Shown here one piece after another: positions 46,499-55,083 of a stretch of DNA of 64,000 nucleotides (the stretch's first letter is position 1; every line of letters begins with the position of its first letter). The stretch spans positions 1,240,001-1,304,000 of the forward strand of contig NZ_CP125296.1 of NCBI RefSeq assembly GCF_030412785.1, written 5' to 3'. The translations under genes were made by a program, and so were the position numbers. This DNA is from Paraburkholderia sabiae. GTDB lineage: Bacteria > Pseudomonadota > Gammaproteobacteria > Burkholderiales > Burkholderiaceae. The notes below the pieces were generated by a model that saw only the letters and a list, made by a program, of their open reading frames with translations, did no database searches and was not told the origin of the DNA.

Positions 46499-47413
46499 GT
46501 GAAGAAAGCAACGACTGGAATGGAAGTGGCCACAAGGCCGGCAAAGACGGGGACGAAAGCAGAGGCGAGAGCAGGGACGAAAGCGGAGGTGAAGGTAGCG
46601 ACGAAAGCGGGGACGAAGGCAGGGTCGAAAGCAGGAACGAAAGCGGGCGCGAAAACGGGCACGAAAACGGCCGCCCGGCCGGTCGCCGCCGTCCCGGCGA
46701 AGCAGGCGCGCGTGGCGGCGAAGAAAAAGGCCGCGCCATCTGACAGGGCGCTGACCCGCGAGCGGATAGTCGCGGTCGCCATCGAGCAGATCGACCAGAA
46801 CGGACTGACGGCGTTCAGCCTGCGCGAGGTCGCGCGCCAGCTCGATGTGTACCCGGCGGCCGTCTACTGGCACGTACCGAACCGTGATGCGCTGCTCGCA
46901 GCCGTGGTTGAGGCGACCATGTCGGGGGTGACGCCCGAGATCGGCAAGCTGGAATGGCAGGACTGGTTCCGCGAGCTGTTTCGCCGCTATCGCAAGTCGG
47001 TGCAGAAGCATCCAAACGTCGCGCAACTCGTGGGCGCCCAGCTCGTCTCGAATGCGAGCCTGAGCCCGCTGCTCATCGACCGCATTCTCGCCGTCCTGCT
47101 CGATGCCGGCTGCGGCGAGGAGCGGCTCGTCGACATGTACAACGTCGCGGTCGCCAGCATGGTCGGCTTCGCGACGCTCGAACTCGCGCCACTGCCGACC
47201 GACGATCTCGACAACTGGGCCAGCCAGTTGCAGGACAAGGTCCATGAAATCCGCGCACTGGAGTATCCGACGCTGGCGCGTCACCTGCCGGCACTGGCCA
47301 ATCGCGCGTTCATCGTACGCTGGCAAAGCGGCAGTGAGGTGCCGCTCGATTCGAGCTTCGAGGCATTCGTCGAGGTCACGATCGCCGGCATGGAACGCGT
47401 GCTCGCAAAGTGA
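46499..47413 (+). CDS. TetR-family regulator with a histone-H1-like N-terminal tail
   Basis: About 304 residues from GTG 46499. The frame is open to ATG 46346, but the first 50 codons there are not protein-like; ATG 46520 is also possible. Residues about 15-85 are a Lys/Ala/Thr tail of repeated KAGTKAG units, like histone H1 or AlgP tails. The HTH follows (RERIVAVAIEQIDQNGLTAF, SLREVARQLDVYPAAVYWHV), then a helical TetR_C ligand domain. It is the only regulator in the module and stands next to three of the four dyads. It is probably a repressor released by the catabolic substrate. Confidence 0.88.
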   Translation: MKKATTGMEVATRPAKTGTKAEARAGTKAEVKVATKAGTKAGSKAGTKAGAKTGTKTAARPVAAVPAKQARVAAKKKAAPSDRALTRERIVAVAIEQIDQNGLTAFSLREVARQLDVYPAAVYWHVPNRDALLAAVVEATMSGVTPEIGKLEWQDWFRELFRRYRKSVQKHPNVAQLVGAQLVSNASLSPLLIDRILAVLLDAGCGEERLVDMYNVAVASMVGFATLELAPLPTDDLDNWASQLQDKVHEIRALEYPTLARHLPALANRAFIVRWQSGSEVPLDSSFEAFVEVTIAGMERVLAK

Positions 47414-47422
47414 CGGGCAGGT

Positions 47423-48466
47423 TCAGACAAAGGCCAGCAGGCGGCGGGGATTGTGGATGAGCAGCGTATCGATCTCGTCCTGCGTGAATCCGCGCCGTAG
47501 CATGCGCGGGACGATATTGGCGAAGATGTGCTGGTAGCCATGACCGCCATAGCGGCCCAGACGCGTGCGCGTGCAGATGTCGTGACTGATCAGCACGCGC
47601 TCGGCATGCCCGCGATCGAACAGCGTGCGCGCCATGCGCAGACGCGCGCCGTCGTTGGGCATGTCGATGTCCGACATCGGATAGGCGCTCTGCTCCCAGC
47701 CGAACAGATCGAACTCGATCACGCAGCCTGAATCGGCGAGCCGCAACAGGCGCGCATCGTCAAAAATCGTCCGGTCGATGTGGCTGATAATGACGCGCTC
47801 GACGGGAAAGCCCAGGCGCCTGATCGTGTCGACGACCTCCTGCGGCTGATCGGGATGCCGTCCCGGATGAATGTTGAGGGCCGCGCCCGTCGCCTGCTGG
47901 GCGATCAATGCCCCGTGAACGACACGCTTTTCCAGTTCGGTCCACGGCGACTGGCAGCCGATCTCGCCGATCATCCCGGCGCGCACCTGCGTGCCCCATG
48001 CGCCTTCCGTGATCTGCCCGATCATCTCCTGCGCGAAGTCGTCGATGGACCGGGACGCATTGGCGGGATCCTGATATTCATGCACGTAGTGCCCGCATCC
48101 CATCACGACAGGCACGCCCGCCTCGCGTGAAATCTGCGCCAGTCCGGCGGGGTCGGGCTTAAGCCCTCCCACCGTGAGATCGACGATCGCGGCACCGCCG
48201 GCCTCGCGCATCCCGATCAACTCCTCGACCGCGACCTCCTTCTGGTCGAGCCGGTAGTTCTTCAGCGACGGCATTTGGCCGTACGCGATCTTCCAGCAGT
48301 TGCACAGGTCGATTTCCGTTTCGTCATGGTCGGCGTCTTCATCCAGCCGTGGCGGCACGAGATCGATCAGCAGATGCTCATGCATCAACGTCGGCCCCAG
48401 ACCGGCCGGGTCGATGAGACCGAGTACCGTCTGGATGCGGCCTTTCCGTGGTTGGGAACCGTTCAT
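47423..48466 (-). CDS. phosphotriesterase-family metal-dependent hydrolase
   Basis: 347 residues, complete TIM-barrel amidohydrolase. Metal ligands are visible: His29 and His31 in LMHEHLLID, Glu in IGEIGC at the position where true phosphotriesterases carry carboxylated Lys, His in NIHPG, His in ISHIDRT, and Asp in LISHDICT. The Glu-bridged form is typical of PTE-like lactonases and amidases such as PHP proteins, so lactone or amide hydrolysis is more likely than phosphotriester cleavage. It ends nine bases from the TetR gene (convergent), and its start faces the double operator at 48659. Confidence 0.93.
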   Translation of the reverse strand: MNGSQPRKGRIQTVLGLIDPAGLGPTLMHEHLLIDLVPPRLDEDADHDETEIDLCNCWKIAYGQMPSLKNYRLDQKEVAVEELIGMREAGGAAIVDLTVGGLKPDPAGLAQISREAGVPVVMGCGHYVHEYQDPANASRSIDDFAQEMIGQITEGAWGTQVRAGMIGEIGCQSPWTELEKRVVHGALIAQQATGAALNIHPGRHPDQPQEVVDTIRRLGFPVERVIISHIDRTIFDDARLLRLADSGCVIEFDLFGWEQSAYPMSDIDMPNDGARLRMARTLFDRGHAERVLISHDICTRTRLGRYGGHGYQHIFANIVPRMLRRGFTQDEIDTLLIHNPRRLLAFV

Positions 48467-48658
48467 GTTTTCTAGCGTCCGTATGGGGTTTCAGGTCAGC
48501 AAGGGGCGACAGGCCAGCTTCAGGCCAGCAGGGGGCTGATGGTGAAGCCTACCCCTGCGATGGCGGGCGTCACGCGCGTCGCCACGTCGTCGACGGCCGG
48601 GATGCGAGGTTCACGTTATTCCTGGGTTGATGCAGGGAACCGGCAAGAATAGATTTCA

Positions 48659-48695
48659 TTGTACGTTGAACAACTATAAATTGTCCGGAGTACAA
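48659..48695. promoter_or_regulatory. tandem operator copies 3 and 4
   Basis: TTGTACGTTGAACAA (48659-48673) and TTGTCCGGAGTACAA (48681-48695) both fit TTGNNC-N3-GNNCAA. They are 22 bases centre to centre, two helical turns, so two dimers would bind the same face. They lie between the divergent phosphotriesterase-like and BKACE genes. Confidence 0.72.
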
Positions 48696-48738
48696 AAATA
48701 CCCGATGTCGAACGCAGATTCAACAGGAGACGGCAGAC

Positions 48739-49656
48739 ATGAGCAGACCCAGAGTGATCGTGACCATCGCGCCCACGGGCGGGATGGCGAGCAGGAAGCA
48801 GAACCCCAGCCTGCCGACGCAGCCCGAAGACATCGCGCGTGACGTGTACGACTGTTTCAATGCGGGTGCGAGCGTCGTCGCCGTCCACGCGAGGCGTCCG
48901 GATGACGGCGCAACGTGCGACCCGTCGATTTACCGCGACATCAACACGCGAATCCGCGACAGGTGCGACATCGTCATCAACAACTCGACGGGTGGGGGCG
49001 TGCACGGCGACATGATTGCGCAGGCACCCAACGGGTACTGGGAAATCCTCTGGGAAGAACGTCTGAAGGGGCTCGACGCCGGTGCGGAAATGTGCACGCT
49101 CGACGCGACGACGATCATCGCGAGCTTCGACGACCGGGAACTGCTGATGCATACCTCGCCGCAACGATCGAAGCATCTCGCGGCGGAAATGAAAGCGCGC
49201 GGCATCAAGCCCGAGTGGGAGGTGTTCAGCCCCACCCACATCGTCCAGGACGTGGCGTCCCTGACCGCGGCGGGGTTCGACGAGGAGCCGTTCTTCATCA
49301 ACCTCGTACTCGGCGCGCACCGGGGATTCCAGAACGCCATGCCGTATTCGCCGCGCATCCTTCAGTCGATGGTGGACCTGCTACCGCGGGGGAGCATCTT
49401 TTGCGTGAGCGGCATTGGCGCTGCGCAATTGCCGTCGGCGATGAATTCGCTGCTGCTGGGCGGACATGTGCGCGTCGGGCTCGAAGACAACCTGTACTAC
49501 GGACCGGGAGAACTCGCGACGAACGTACAGTTGACCGAGCGGGTTGTCCGGATGGTACGGGAGATGGGGTATGAGCCCGCCAGTCCGGCCGAGGCTAGGG
49601 CCATGATGGGCCTGCCTCGACGTACGGGCGCGAAACCGGCGTTCGCCGCAGGCTGA
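48739..49656 (+). CDS. BKACE (DUF849) beta-keto acid cleavage enzyme
   Basis: 305 residues. [20 protein letters not shown] and [20 protein letters not shown] open the TIM barrel with the zinc-ligand His of this family. [27 protein letters not shown] and [15 protein letters not shown] are further DUF849 landmarks. BKACE enzymes condense a beta-keto acid with acetyl-CoA, giving acetoacetate and a new CoA ester; the family covers many substrates. Here it would act after the aminotransferase step. The tandem operators lie 43 bases upstream. Confidence 0.94.
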   Translation: MSRPRVIVTIAPTGGMASRKQNPSLPTQPEDIARDVYDCFNAGASVVAVHARRPDDGATCDPSIYRDINTRIRDRCDIVINNSTGGGVHGDMIAQAPNGYWEILWEERLKGLDAGAEMCTLDATTIIASFDDRELLMHTSPQRSKHLAAEMKARGIKPEWEVFSPTHIVQDVASLTAAGFDEEPFFINLVLGAHRGFQNAMPYSPRILQSMVDLLPRGSIFCVSGIGAAQLPSAMNSLLLGGHVRVGLEDNLYYGPGELATNVQLTERVVRMVREMGYEPASPAEARAMMGLPRRTGAKPAFAAG

Positions 49657-49718
49657 TACGTCCGCCACCGGCGCACGCGAGCAGGTATGATCGGGCGGTC
49701 GCCACACATCCTGTTCCC

Positions 49719-50942
49719 ATGTCGCGCAACTCTTTCTCCCCGCTCCTGATCTCCGCACAATCGCAAACCATACCGCTGCGGCCCGTCGTAGCAGGCGGGC
49801 GCGAAGGTGATTACAGTGAGGCTGACCTGCAGCGCCTCATCCACGCGCATCCGTCCTGTCTGCCGATCGCTGAAATCGATGCGGTGTTCTCCGAACCGAT
49901 TGCCATCTGCACCGAGCTTGAAACACATGCCGGTCGAATCGACAATTTCATGGTGACCGCGTCTGGCTTGCCCGTCCTCGTCGAGTGCAAGCTGTGGCGC
50001 AACCCCGAAGCGCGTCGCGAAGTCGTCGGTCAGATTCTTGACTACGCGAAGGAGCTAACGCGCTGGTCGTCATCGGACCTGCAGCGCGAGGTCAGGGACC
50101 GGCTCAATCGGGGCGGTGATCCGATTCTCGAGATGGTCAGGGCCGTGTCACCCGACACGGATGAAATCCAGTTCAACGATGCACTCACTGCGAATCTGCG
50201 GCGCGGGCGCTTTCTGCTGCTGATCGTCGGCGACGGTATCCGTGAGGGAGTCGAGGCGATCAGCGAGTATCTCCAGGCGCACGCGGGGCTTCACTTCACG
50301 CTCGGACTCGTCGAGATGCGCCTGTTCGCGACACCGGATGGTGGGCGCCTGGTCATTCCGCGGGTTCTCGTTCGCACAAGGGTCCTCACGCACACCGTTG
50401 TCGCGGTCCCGGACGGCCATATGCTCGTCGCAGGCGACGCAGACGATGCAGACGCAGGCCCGGCGAGCCTCGACCCGGCGCGCGCCGAAGTCATGAGCGA
50501 ACAGCAGCAGTTCTGGAGCGGCTTCCTGCAAAGGCTCAGGCTTGACGATCCCGAGCAGGGCATACCCAAACCCGCCCGCCAGGGTTATCTGAACTTCATG
50601 CTGCACAACAACGCCTGGCTGAACGTGTACCGGAATCAACGCCGCAATGAAATCGGCGTTGAGCTGTCGTCAAACCGGAACACGGCTGGTGAGTACGCGA
50701 TGCGCGCCATCGTGGATGACTGGCCAGACATCAGTCGCGAGATTGGTGGAACGGCCGCCGTGTTCACCCGGGCAGATGGCCGGCCGACTGTCCACGACTG
50801 CCGCATCTTCCCGAACGCCGACGCTCCCGGAGCGCGGGACCAGATGTACGACTGGCTGGCTGAGCGAACCAATGCGTTCGTCAATGCGTTGCGACCACGC
50901 GTGCGCTCTGCGGCCGCCGATTTCCAGCGCAATGAAGCCTGA
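49719..50942 (+). CDS. PD-(D/E)XK nuclease-like protein
   Basis: 407 residues. The N-terminal domain has SEADLQRLIHAHPSCLPI, Glu in TELETHAG, Asp in GRIDNFMVT and LPVLVECKLWRNPEARREV, giving the E...D...ExK layout of PD-(D/E)XK nucleases. A conserved GQILDYAKEL helix follows. The C-terminal part has a second domain with EIGVELSSNRNTAG that resembles DUF4268-like restriction-associated modules. It is cytosolic. It converges on the Wadjet operon (16 bases between stops), so a role in defence or repair is plausible but unproven. Confidence 0.8.
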   Translation: MSRNSFSPLLISAQSQTIPLRPVVAGGREGDYSEADLQRLIHAHPSCLPIAEIDAVFSEPIAICTELETHAGRIDNFMVTASGLPVLVECKLWRNPEARREVVGQILDYAKELTRWSSSDLQREVRDRLNRGGDPILEMVRAVSPDTDEIQFNDALTANLRRGRFLLLIVGDGIREGVEAISEYLQAHAGLHFTLGLVEMRLFATPDGGRLVIPRVLVRTRVLTHTVVAVPDGHMLVAGDADDADAGPASLDPARAEVMSEQQQFWSGFLQRLRLDDPEQGIPKPARQGYLNFMLHNNAWLNVYRNQRRNEIGVELSSNRNTAGEYAMRAIVDDWPDISREIGGTAAVFTRADGRPTVHDCRIFPNADAPGARDQMYDWLAERTNAFVNALRPRVRSAAADFQRNEA

Positions 50943-50958
50943 GACGGGAACAGCGAGT

Positions 50959-51828
50959 TCAGACGGCAGCGGGCGCAGCCAGTAGCGCCTCGTGCTCAAG
51001 TCCCGCACCGTACGTCTGCATCAGCCCGACGATGCGCCTGACGTACGGATCGTTGGACCTGCACAGTCGCGGCATCAGGGCGGCATTGTCCTGCAGCAAT
51101 CCGGGCTTCGAGTACTGGCGAAAGAGGGCGTCGACGACGGGCGGCGCATGGGGAACGAGTTTTTCCGCAAGCCGCTCCCTGACGCGCAGATACTCGCACA
51201 GTCCCACGGGATCGTAGTCCGCGCAATGCCGCACGGCGGTAATGGCCGGACACCGGCCGAGCCACGCGAGCATGCGCTCGGAAATCCGGCCGGAATACAG
51301 GACAACGGCCGCAACCTTTTCCGCAACCCAGTCGTACCGCATGAAGAGCTCGGGGCCTTCAACGAGCGCTATGGAACCGGCGAGTTGCGGCTCGTATTCG
51401 CCTCCCAGTACCACGGAAATACATCCTCGCTGTTGCGTCTGCCTTGCCGCGTCCGCATCGTGCCCGTCGCACGTGAAGGCCGCATCATCAAACACCCGCA
51501 CATGTGCGAGTTCGAAGTCGAGTCCCCCCATCGCCTTGGTGTCGCGAAAGTGCGTCAGCGCGCCCGTCCGTGTTCCCGTCAGGACGGCGTCCTCGACCAG
51601 CAGGCCGTTCGGATAGAGGTTGGTGGCGAATGACCGGAGGATGGCCTGATTGACGCATACGACAGTCTTGCCTGCGCCACTTCGCTGGATCTGGAGCGCG
51701 CCAGCGTCAAAAGCCGCCTGCAGCCGTTTGTGTGTCAACGCGGACAGCGCGCTCAGTGGCGCACTCTCGCCCTCGAGCAGACGGTGGAGCAGTTTCGCAA
51801 GGGGATCAAGCGGCTTCAAGTTCGTCAT
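50959..51828 (-). CDS. jetD: Wadjet subunit JetD (TOPRIM-like nuclease)
   Basis: 289 residues from ATG 51828, which overlaps the end of jetC by 23 bases. The C-terminal half carries the topoisomerase VI-A/TOPRIM-like metal site: Glu in IALVEGPELF (153-162) and the acidic pair in HCADYDPVGL (201-210). The N-terminal part is a winged-helix-like arm. In Wadjet, JetD cuts plasmid DNA after the JetABC condensin has extruded it. It is last gene of the four-gene operon. Confidence 0.88.
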   Translation of the reverse strand: MTNLKPLDPLAKLLHRLLEGESAPLSALSALTHKRLQAAFDAGALQIQRSGAGKTVVCVNQAILRSFATNLYPNGLLVEDAVLTGTRTGALTHFRDTKAMGGLDFELAHVRVFDDAAFTCDGHDADAARQTQQRGCISVVLGGEYEPQLAGSIALVEGPELFMRYDWVAEKVAAVVLYSGRISERMLAWLGRCPAITAVRHCADYDPVGLCEYLRVRERLAEKLVPHAPPVVDALFRQYSKPGLLQDNAALMPRLCRSNDPYVRRIVGLMQTYGAGLEHEALLAAPAAV

Positions 51829-54535
51829 CGGGATCCTGGCGTCGGATACGGTGCTTCGGTTCAAGCACGGCGCGCCCCTCTTTTGCCCAGTGCACAAAGT
51901 ATAGGGTGTCGGCGACCGCGACGGGCGTGGTGCTCGCCAGGACGGGTACGAATCCCAGACCCGTGGCCGTCTTCACCAGTCCCTTCAGGTTGTCCTCGTC
52001 GATCTGGTTGGCCTCATCCAGGTAAAACGGAATGGCGAAAGTGCGGTCCTTTTTCATCATGTCGCGCATCAGCATCATGTTGACGAGCGCCTTGATCATC
52101 ATCGTGGTCCCGTTGGACTCGATGGCGTCCAGCTTCGAAAAGGTCTTGGTGCGGCCATTGGCATATTCGACCACGAATTCGATACCAAACAGATCGAGCA
52201 GTTCGACCTTGCCGGTTGCGCCGCGAATCAGGTTGCTGACGTCATCGATGGCCTGGCCCGTCTCGGCGCTATCGCCAAAAATCCCGCCCGCGTTGAACAG
52301 CGCCTGGTAGGTTCTGATGCGCTCGCGGTTTTCGACGATCTGCATGGAGATCGATTTGAGGTTGGACACGGTCACGCTGCCCAGCCGACGGCTGAAATCT
52401 GACACCCGGTCCGACAGCCGGATGACGTCGCTGAGCATCTCCCGGATAGAGGACTTGATTTCCGTCACCAGTCCACTCCACAAGGCGTCGTAAGACGCCT
52501 TCTTGTCCGCCAGGCTGTCGATTGCGTCGATCGCCGACGCGGCCTTTTCTTCGGGGCTGGCGCCCGACAGTCCGTCCTGCATCCGGCTTTCGACCAGTGC
52601 GATCTGCGTTTCGATGGTTCGCGTCGCCTCGCGCTCCGCGGCATCCGCGCTTCGGTAACGCTGCAAAAGATCCGGGAACGACATACCGGAGTAATCGGGT
52701 GGAACGTTCGCTTCGGGCCACGTGTCATCCGGCGCAGCAACGTGTTCACGCTCGATCCGGGTGATATCCGCGTTGATCGCGTTCCTGCGGTTCACTGCCT
52801 CCACCTTTTCGCCCGACAGGGCGTCGATCAGCCCGGCGATCTCCTCCTGGCGGCTCTCCATCGCGTCACGTCGTGCAGTCAGTTCCTCTACCGTTGCGCG
52901 CTGCGACGGCAGCGCGTTAAGCCGCTCAAGCAGCGTGAGATATTCATCGATCTGCTGCTGGCGTGCAAAGATTTCCTTCTTCCTGGCGTCGATTTCGTTC
53001 TTGAGGGTTTCACGGGCCAACGCATCCTCGAGATGCTGCCTGCGGGCCACAAGCTTCTGTTCGAGGGCCGCGATCTCTTCCGTCAGCCGCGTGAGGTCGG
53101 GGATGAGTGACGTTGGACCGGGAACAATGCGGACGGGAAACGAAATGCCGTGGCCTGAAAAACGCTGGTCCTGCGGACTGACAAGACTGTCGATGTGGTC
53201 CAGCGCCCTGACCAACGCCGACTGATCGTCAATCCTGATAGCCTCGTCAGACACCTCACGTTCCAGCAGTTTCGGATTCAGGACGCGGAAGACGTCCCGC
53301 AGCTGGTGCTCGCCGAGCTCCCTGACGAGGTATGAGCCGAGAAGCCTGTGGTGACCGTCGCGGATGCGGACCTTCTCCGCATGCTGCTGCTCCAGGTCTG
53401 CGATATCGCGTCTGATCACGGCGACCGGGTCGCCCGACTGGTGGTATTTCCCTTGCAGAACTTCGAGTTCCTCGACGAGGTTGTTGAGCGAAGACTGCTG
53501 CAGGTCCTGTTCGAAGTACGCATACTTCTCCTGAAGCTTCAACGTTGCGTCAACAGCCCGTTGCGCATCCGTGAGCGGCATCATCAGGCCCGTCTGTTGC
53601 CCGCGCAGGGCACGCGCTTCGGCCGTGAGCACGCCGTGACTTGCGTCGGCATCGCCGATGCGCTTCGAGAGGGCATTGCTGCTGGAGCGCAGGTTTGCCA
53701 GTGCTTCGTCGCGCAGCTGACATAAGGCGCGATACATTGGCCTGAGTACGACGCGCGAGTGTGTCTGGTTCTGGATGGCGATCCGCAGTTGCGACACCAG
53801 CGGTGCGATGCCATCAAGCCGGTCGATCGCCCGCTTTTCCAGTTCCAGTTTTGCAAAGCTGGCTTCGTGGTCTTTCTGCAGGTCGATGGTCGGCTTCGTG
53901 AATTCGCGCCGGTATATCTCGACGAGGGTCTGTTTGATGGTCTCCTGTTCCATCTTGTTGAGTTCGAGCAGGTTGCGAAACAGTCGCGTGAACCGTTCGT
54001 TGGACGTGCCATCTCGCAGCGGGACGATGCCGAGGTTCAGGCGCCGGTCGTCCCACGCGCCGACCAGGCACGCACGCATGTCTTTCGGCTCAAGCAGCCT
54101 GAAATGCTGACGATGGGCCATGATGTCGGCCTTGATGCTGTCGAACTCACGCACGACGTTTGCGTCGTCGACAAACATCGAGCGATCGTAGCGCCCCGGA
54201 AATGCAAACCGGTCATAGCGGTAGGAGCCGATCGGACCGAGCCCACGCAGTCCGATGGTCACGTAACTGTGCGTCTCGGCCGACAGACACTCGAACAGGA
54301 TGTAGCTGGTCGGATGCCTGAAGTAGTATCGCCTCGTGTCTTCGTGCGTGTAGGCGCCAAAGTGCATGGCGTTCTGGTCCGGGACGAACAGGAACTGCAC
54401 GGCCGCGATAATCGACGTCTTGCCGACGTTGTTGCGACCGACCAGGTGAATGGGACCCTGCAGATCGACCTCGGCGTAGTCGTAGTTGCCCGAGCGGATG
54501 AAGATCATCCGCTTGCATCCCGGAATATTGATCAA
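51806..54535 (-). CDS. jetC: Wadjet subunit JetC (SMC/MukB-like ATPase)
   Basis: 909 residues, taking TTG 54535 as start: it overlaps the jetB stop as TTGA, with GGAG upstream. The frame extends 23 codons further. Walker A is GRNNVGKTS (33-41) and Walker B with catalytic Glu is IPFYLDEANQID (about 835-846). In between are two long coiled-coil arms (about 215-395 and 495-620) around a hinge. This is the motor that extrudes DNA loops with JetA and JetB. The size fits the shorter Wadjet classes. It is clearly MukB/SMC-like, not RecN or Rad50. Confidence 0.93.
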   Translation of the reverse strand: MINIPGCKRMIFIRSGNYDYAEVDLQGPIHLVGRNNVGKTSIIAAVQFLFVPDQNAMHFGAYTHEDTRRYYFRHPTSYILFECLSAETHSYVTIGLRGLGPIGSYRYDRFAFPGRYDRSMFVDDANVVREFDSIKADIMAHRQHFRLLEPKDMRACLVGAWDDRRLNLGIVPLRDGTSNERFTRLFRNLLELNKMEQETIKQTLVEIYRREFTKPTIDLQKDHEASFAKLELEKRAIDRLDGIAPLVSQLRIAIQNQTHSRVVLRPMYRALCQLRDEALANLRSSSNALSKRIGDADASHGVLTAEARALRGQQTGLMMPLTDAQRAVDATLKLQEKYAYFEQDLQQSSLNNLVEELEVLQGKYHQSGDPVAVIRRDIADLEQQHAEKVRIRDGHHRLLGSYLVRELGEHQLRDVFRVLNPKLLEREVSDEAIRIDDQSALVRALDHIDSLVSPQDQRFSGHGISFPVRIVPGPTSLIPDLTRLTEEIAALEQKLVARRQHLEDALARETLKNEIDARKKEIFARQQQIDEYLTLLERLNALPSQRATVEELTARRDAMESRQEEIAGLIDALSGEKVEAVNRRNAINADITRIEREHVAAPDDTWPEANVPPDYSGMSFPDLLQRYRSADAAEREATRTIETQIALVESRMQDGLSGASPEEKAASAIDAIDSLADKKASYDALWSGLVTEIKSSIREMLSDVIRLSDRVSDFSRRLGSVTVSNLKSISMQIVENRERIRTYQALFNAGGIFGDSAETGQAIDDVSNLIRGATGKVELLDLFGIEFVVEYANGRTKTFSKLDAIESNGTTMMIKALVNMMLMRDMMKKDRTFAIPFYLDEANQIDEDNLKGLVKTATGLGFVPVLASTTPVAVADTLYFVHWAKEGRAVLEPKHRIRRQDPDDELEAA

Positions 54536-55083
54536 GCCTGTTCTCCTTCGTTCGCGGGGCTTGCGCCATCCGCCCGGGTAGTCCGTTTCGCCAGGTCCAG
54601 GCACACCTTGAGAATCCGGCGCGTGGGCGACAGGAACTGGATCCGGTCAGCGTTCTGGCGCACAAACCCTGCGCGCTCCATGTTGCTGATGATCCGGTTC
54701 AGGTTCACCTCGTCGTCGCCACCAATCTGGCGAAGATACCCCCGGTAGCGCTCGGACTTCAGATGCGGCAGATCCCGGATGGGACGGGCGACGCCGAAGA
54801 GGCCGTCTTCAACGCCATGATCGTTGTCGCTGAGCCAGTCAATCATGATGTAGGTGAAGAGAGCATATTGCTCGACACCCTTCGCGAGGCCCTTTTTCGA
54901 ACCGTTGAAATAGTAAAAGCCGTGAGGGTCGGCGATGAACTCAAAGCCGAGCGCAGCAAAGATTTCGCGATACCGGCCGGTATGGGCCGACAGAGACGTG
55001 AAGACTTCGCCGTCAACGCTGCTGATATGCCGACCTCGCGCGAGCTGGGCGAACGCGTCCTCAAGCTTGTCAGGCAGATCCAT
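54532..55083 (-). CDS. jetB: Wadjet subunit JetB (MukE/KITE-like)
   Basis: 183 residues. It has tandem winged-helix character, with landmarks FIADPHGFYYFNGSKKGLAK, YALFTYIMIDWLSDNDHGVE and NRIISNMERAGFVRQNADRI. This matches MukE/KITE proteins that bind the kleisin and DNA in condensin complexes. Its start overlaps the jetA end by 14 bases and its stop overlaps jetC, so the operon is translationally coupled. Confidence 0.88.
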   Translation of the reverse strand: MDLPDKLEDAFAQLARGRHISSVDGEVFTSLSAHTGRYREIFAALGFEFIADPHGFYYFNGSKKGLAKGVEQYALFTYIMIDWLSDNDHGVEDGLFGVARPIRDLPHLKSERYRGYLRQIGGDDEVNLNRIISNMERAGFVRQNADRIQFLSPTRRILKVCLDLAKRTTRADGASPANEGEQA

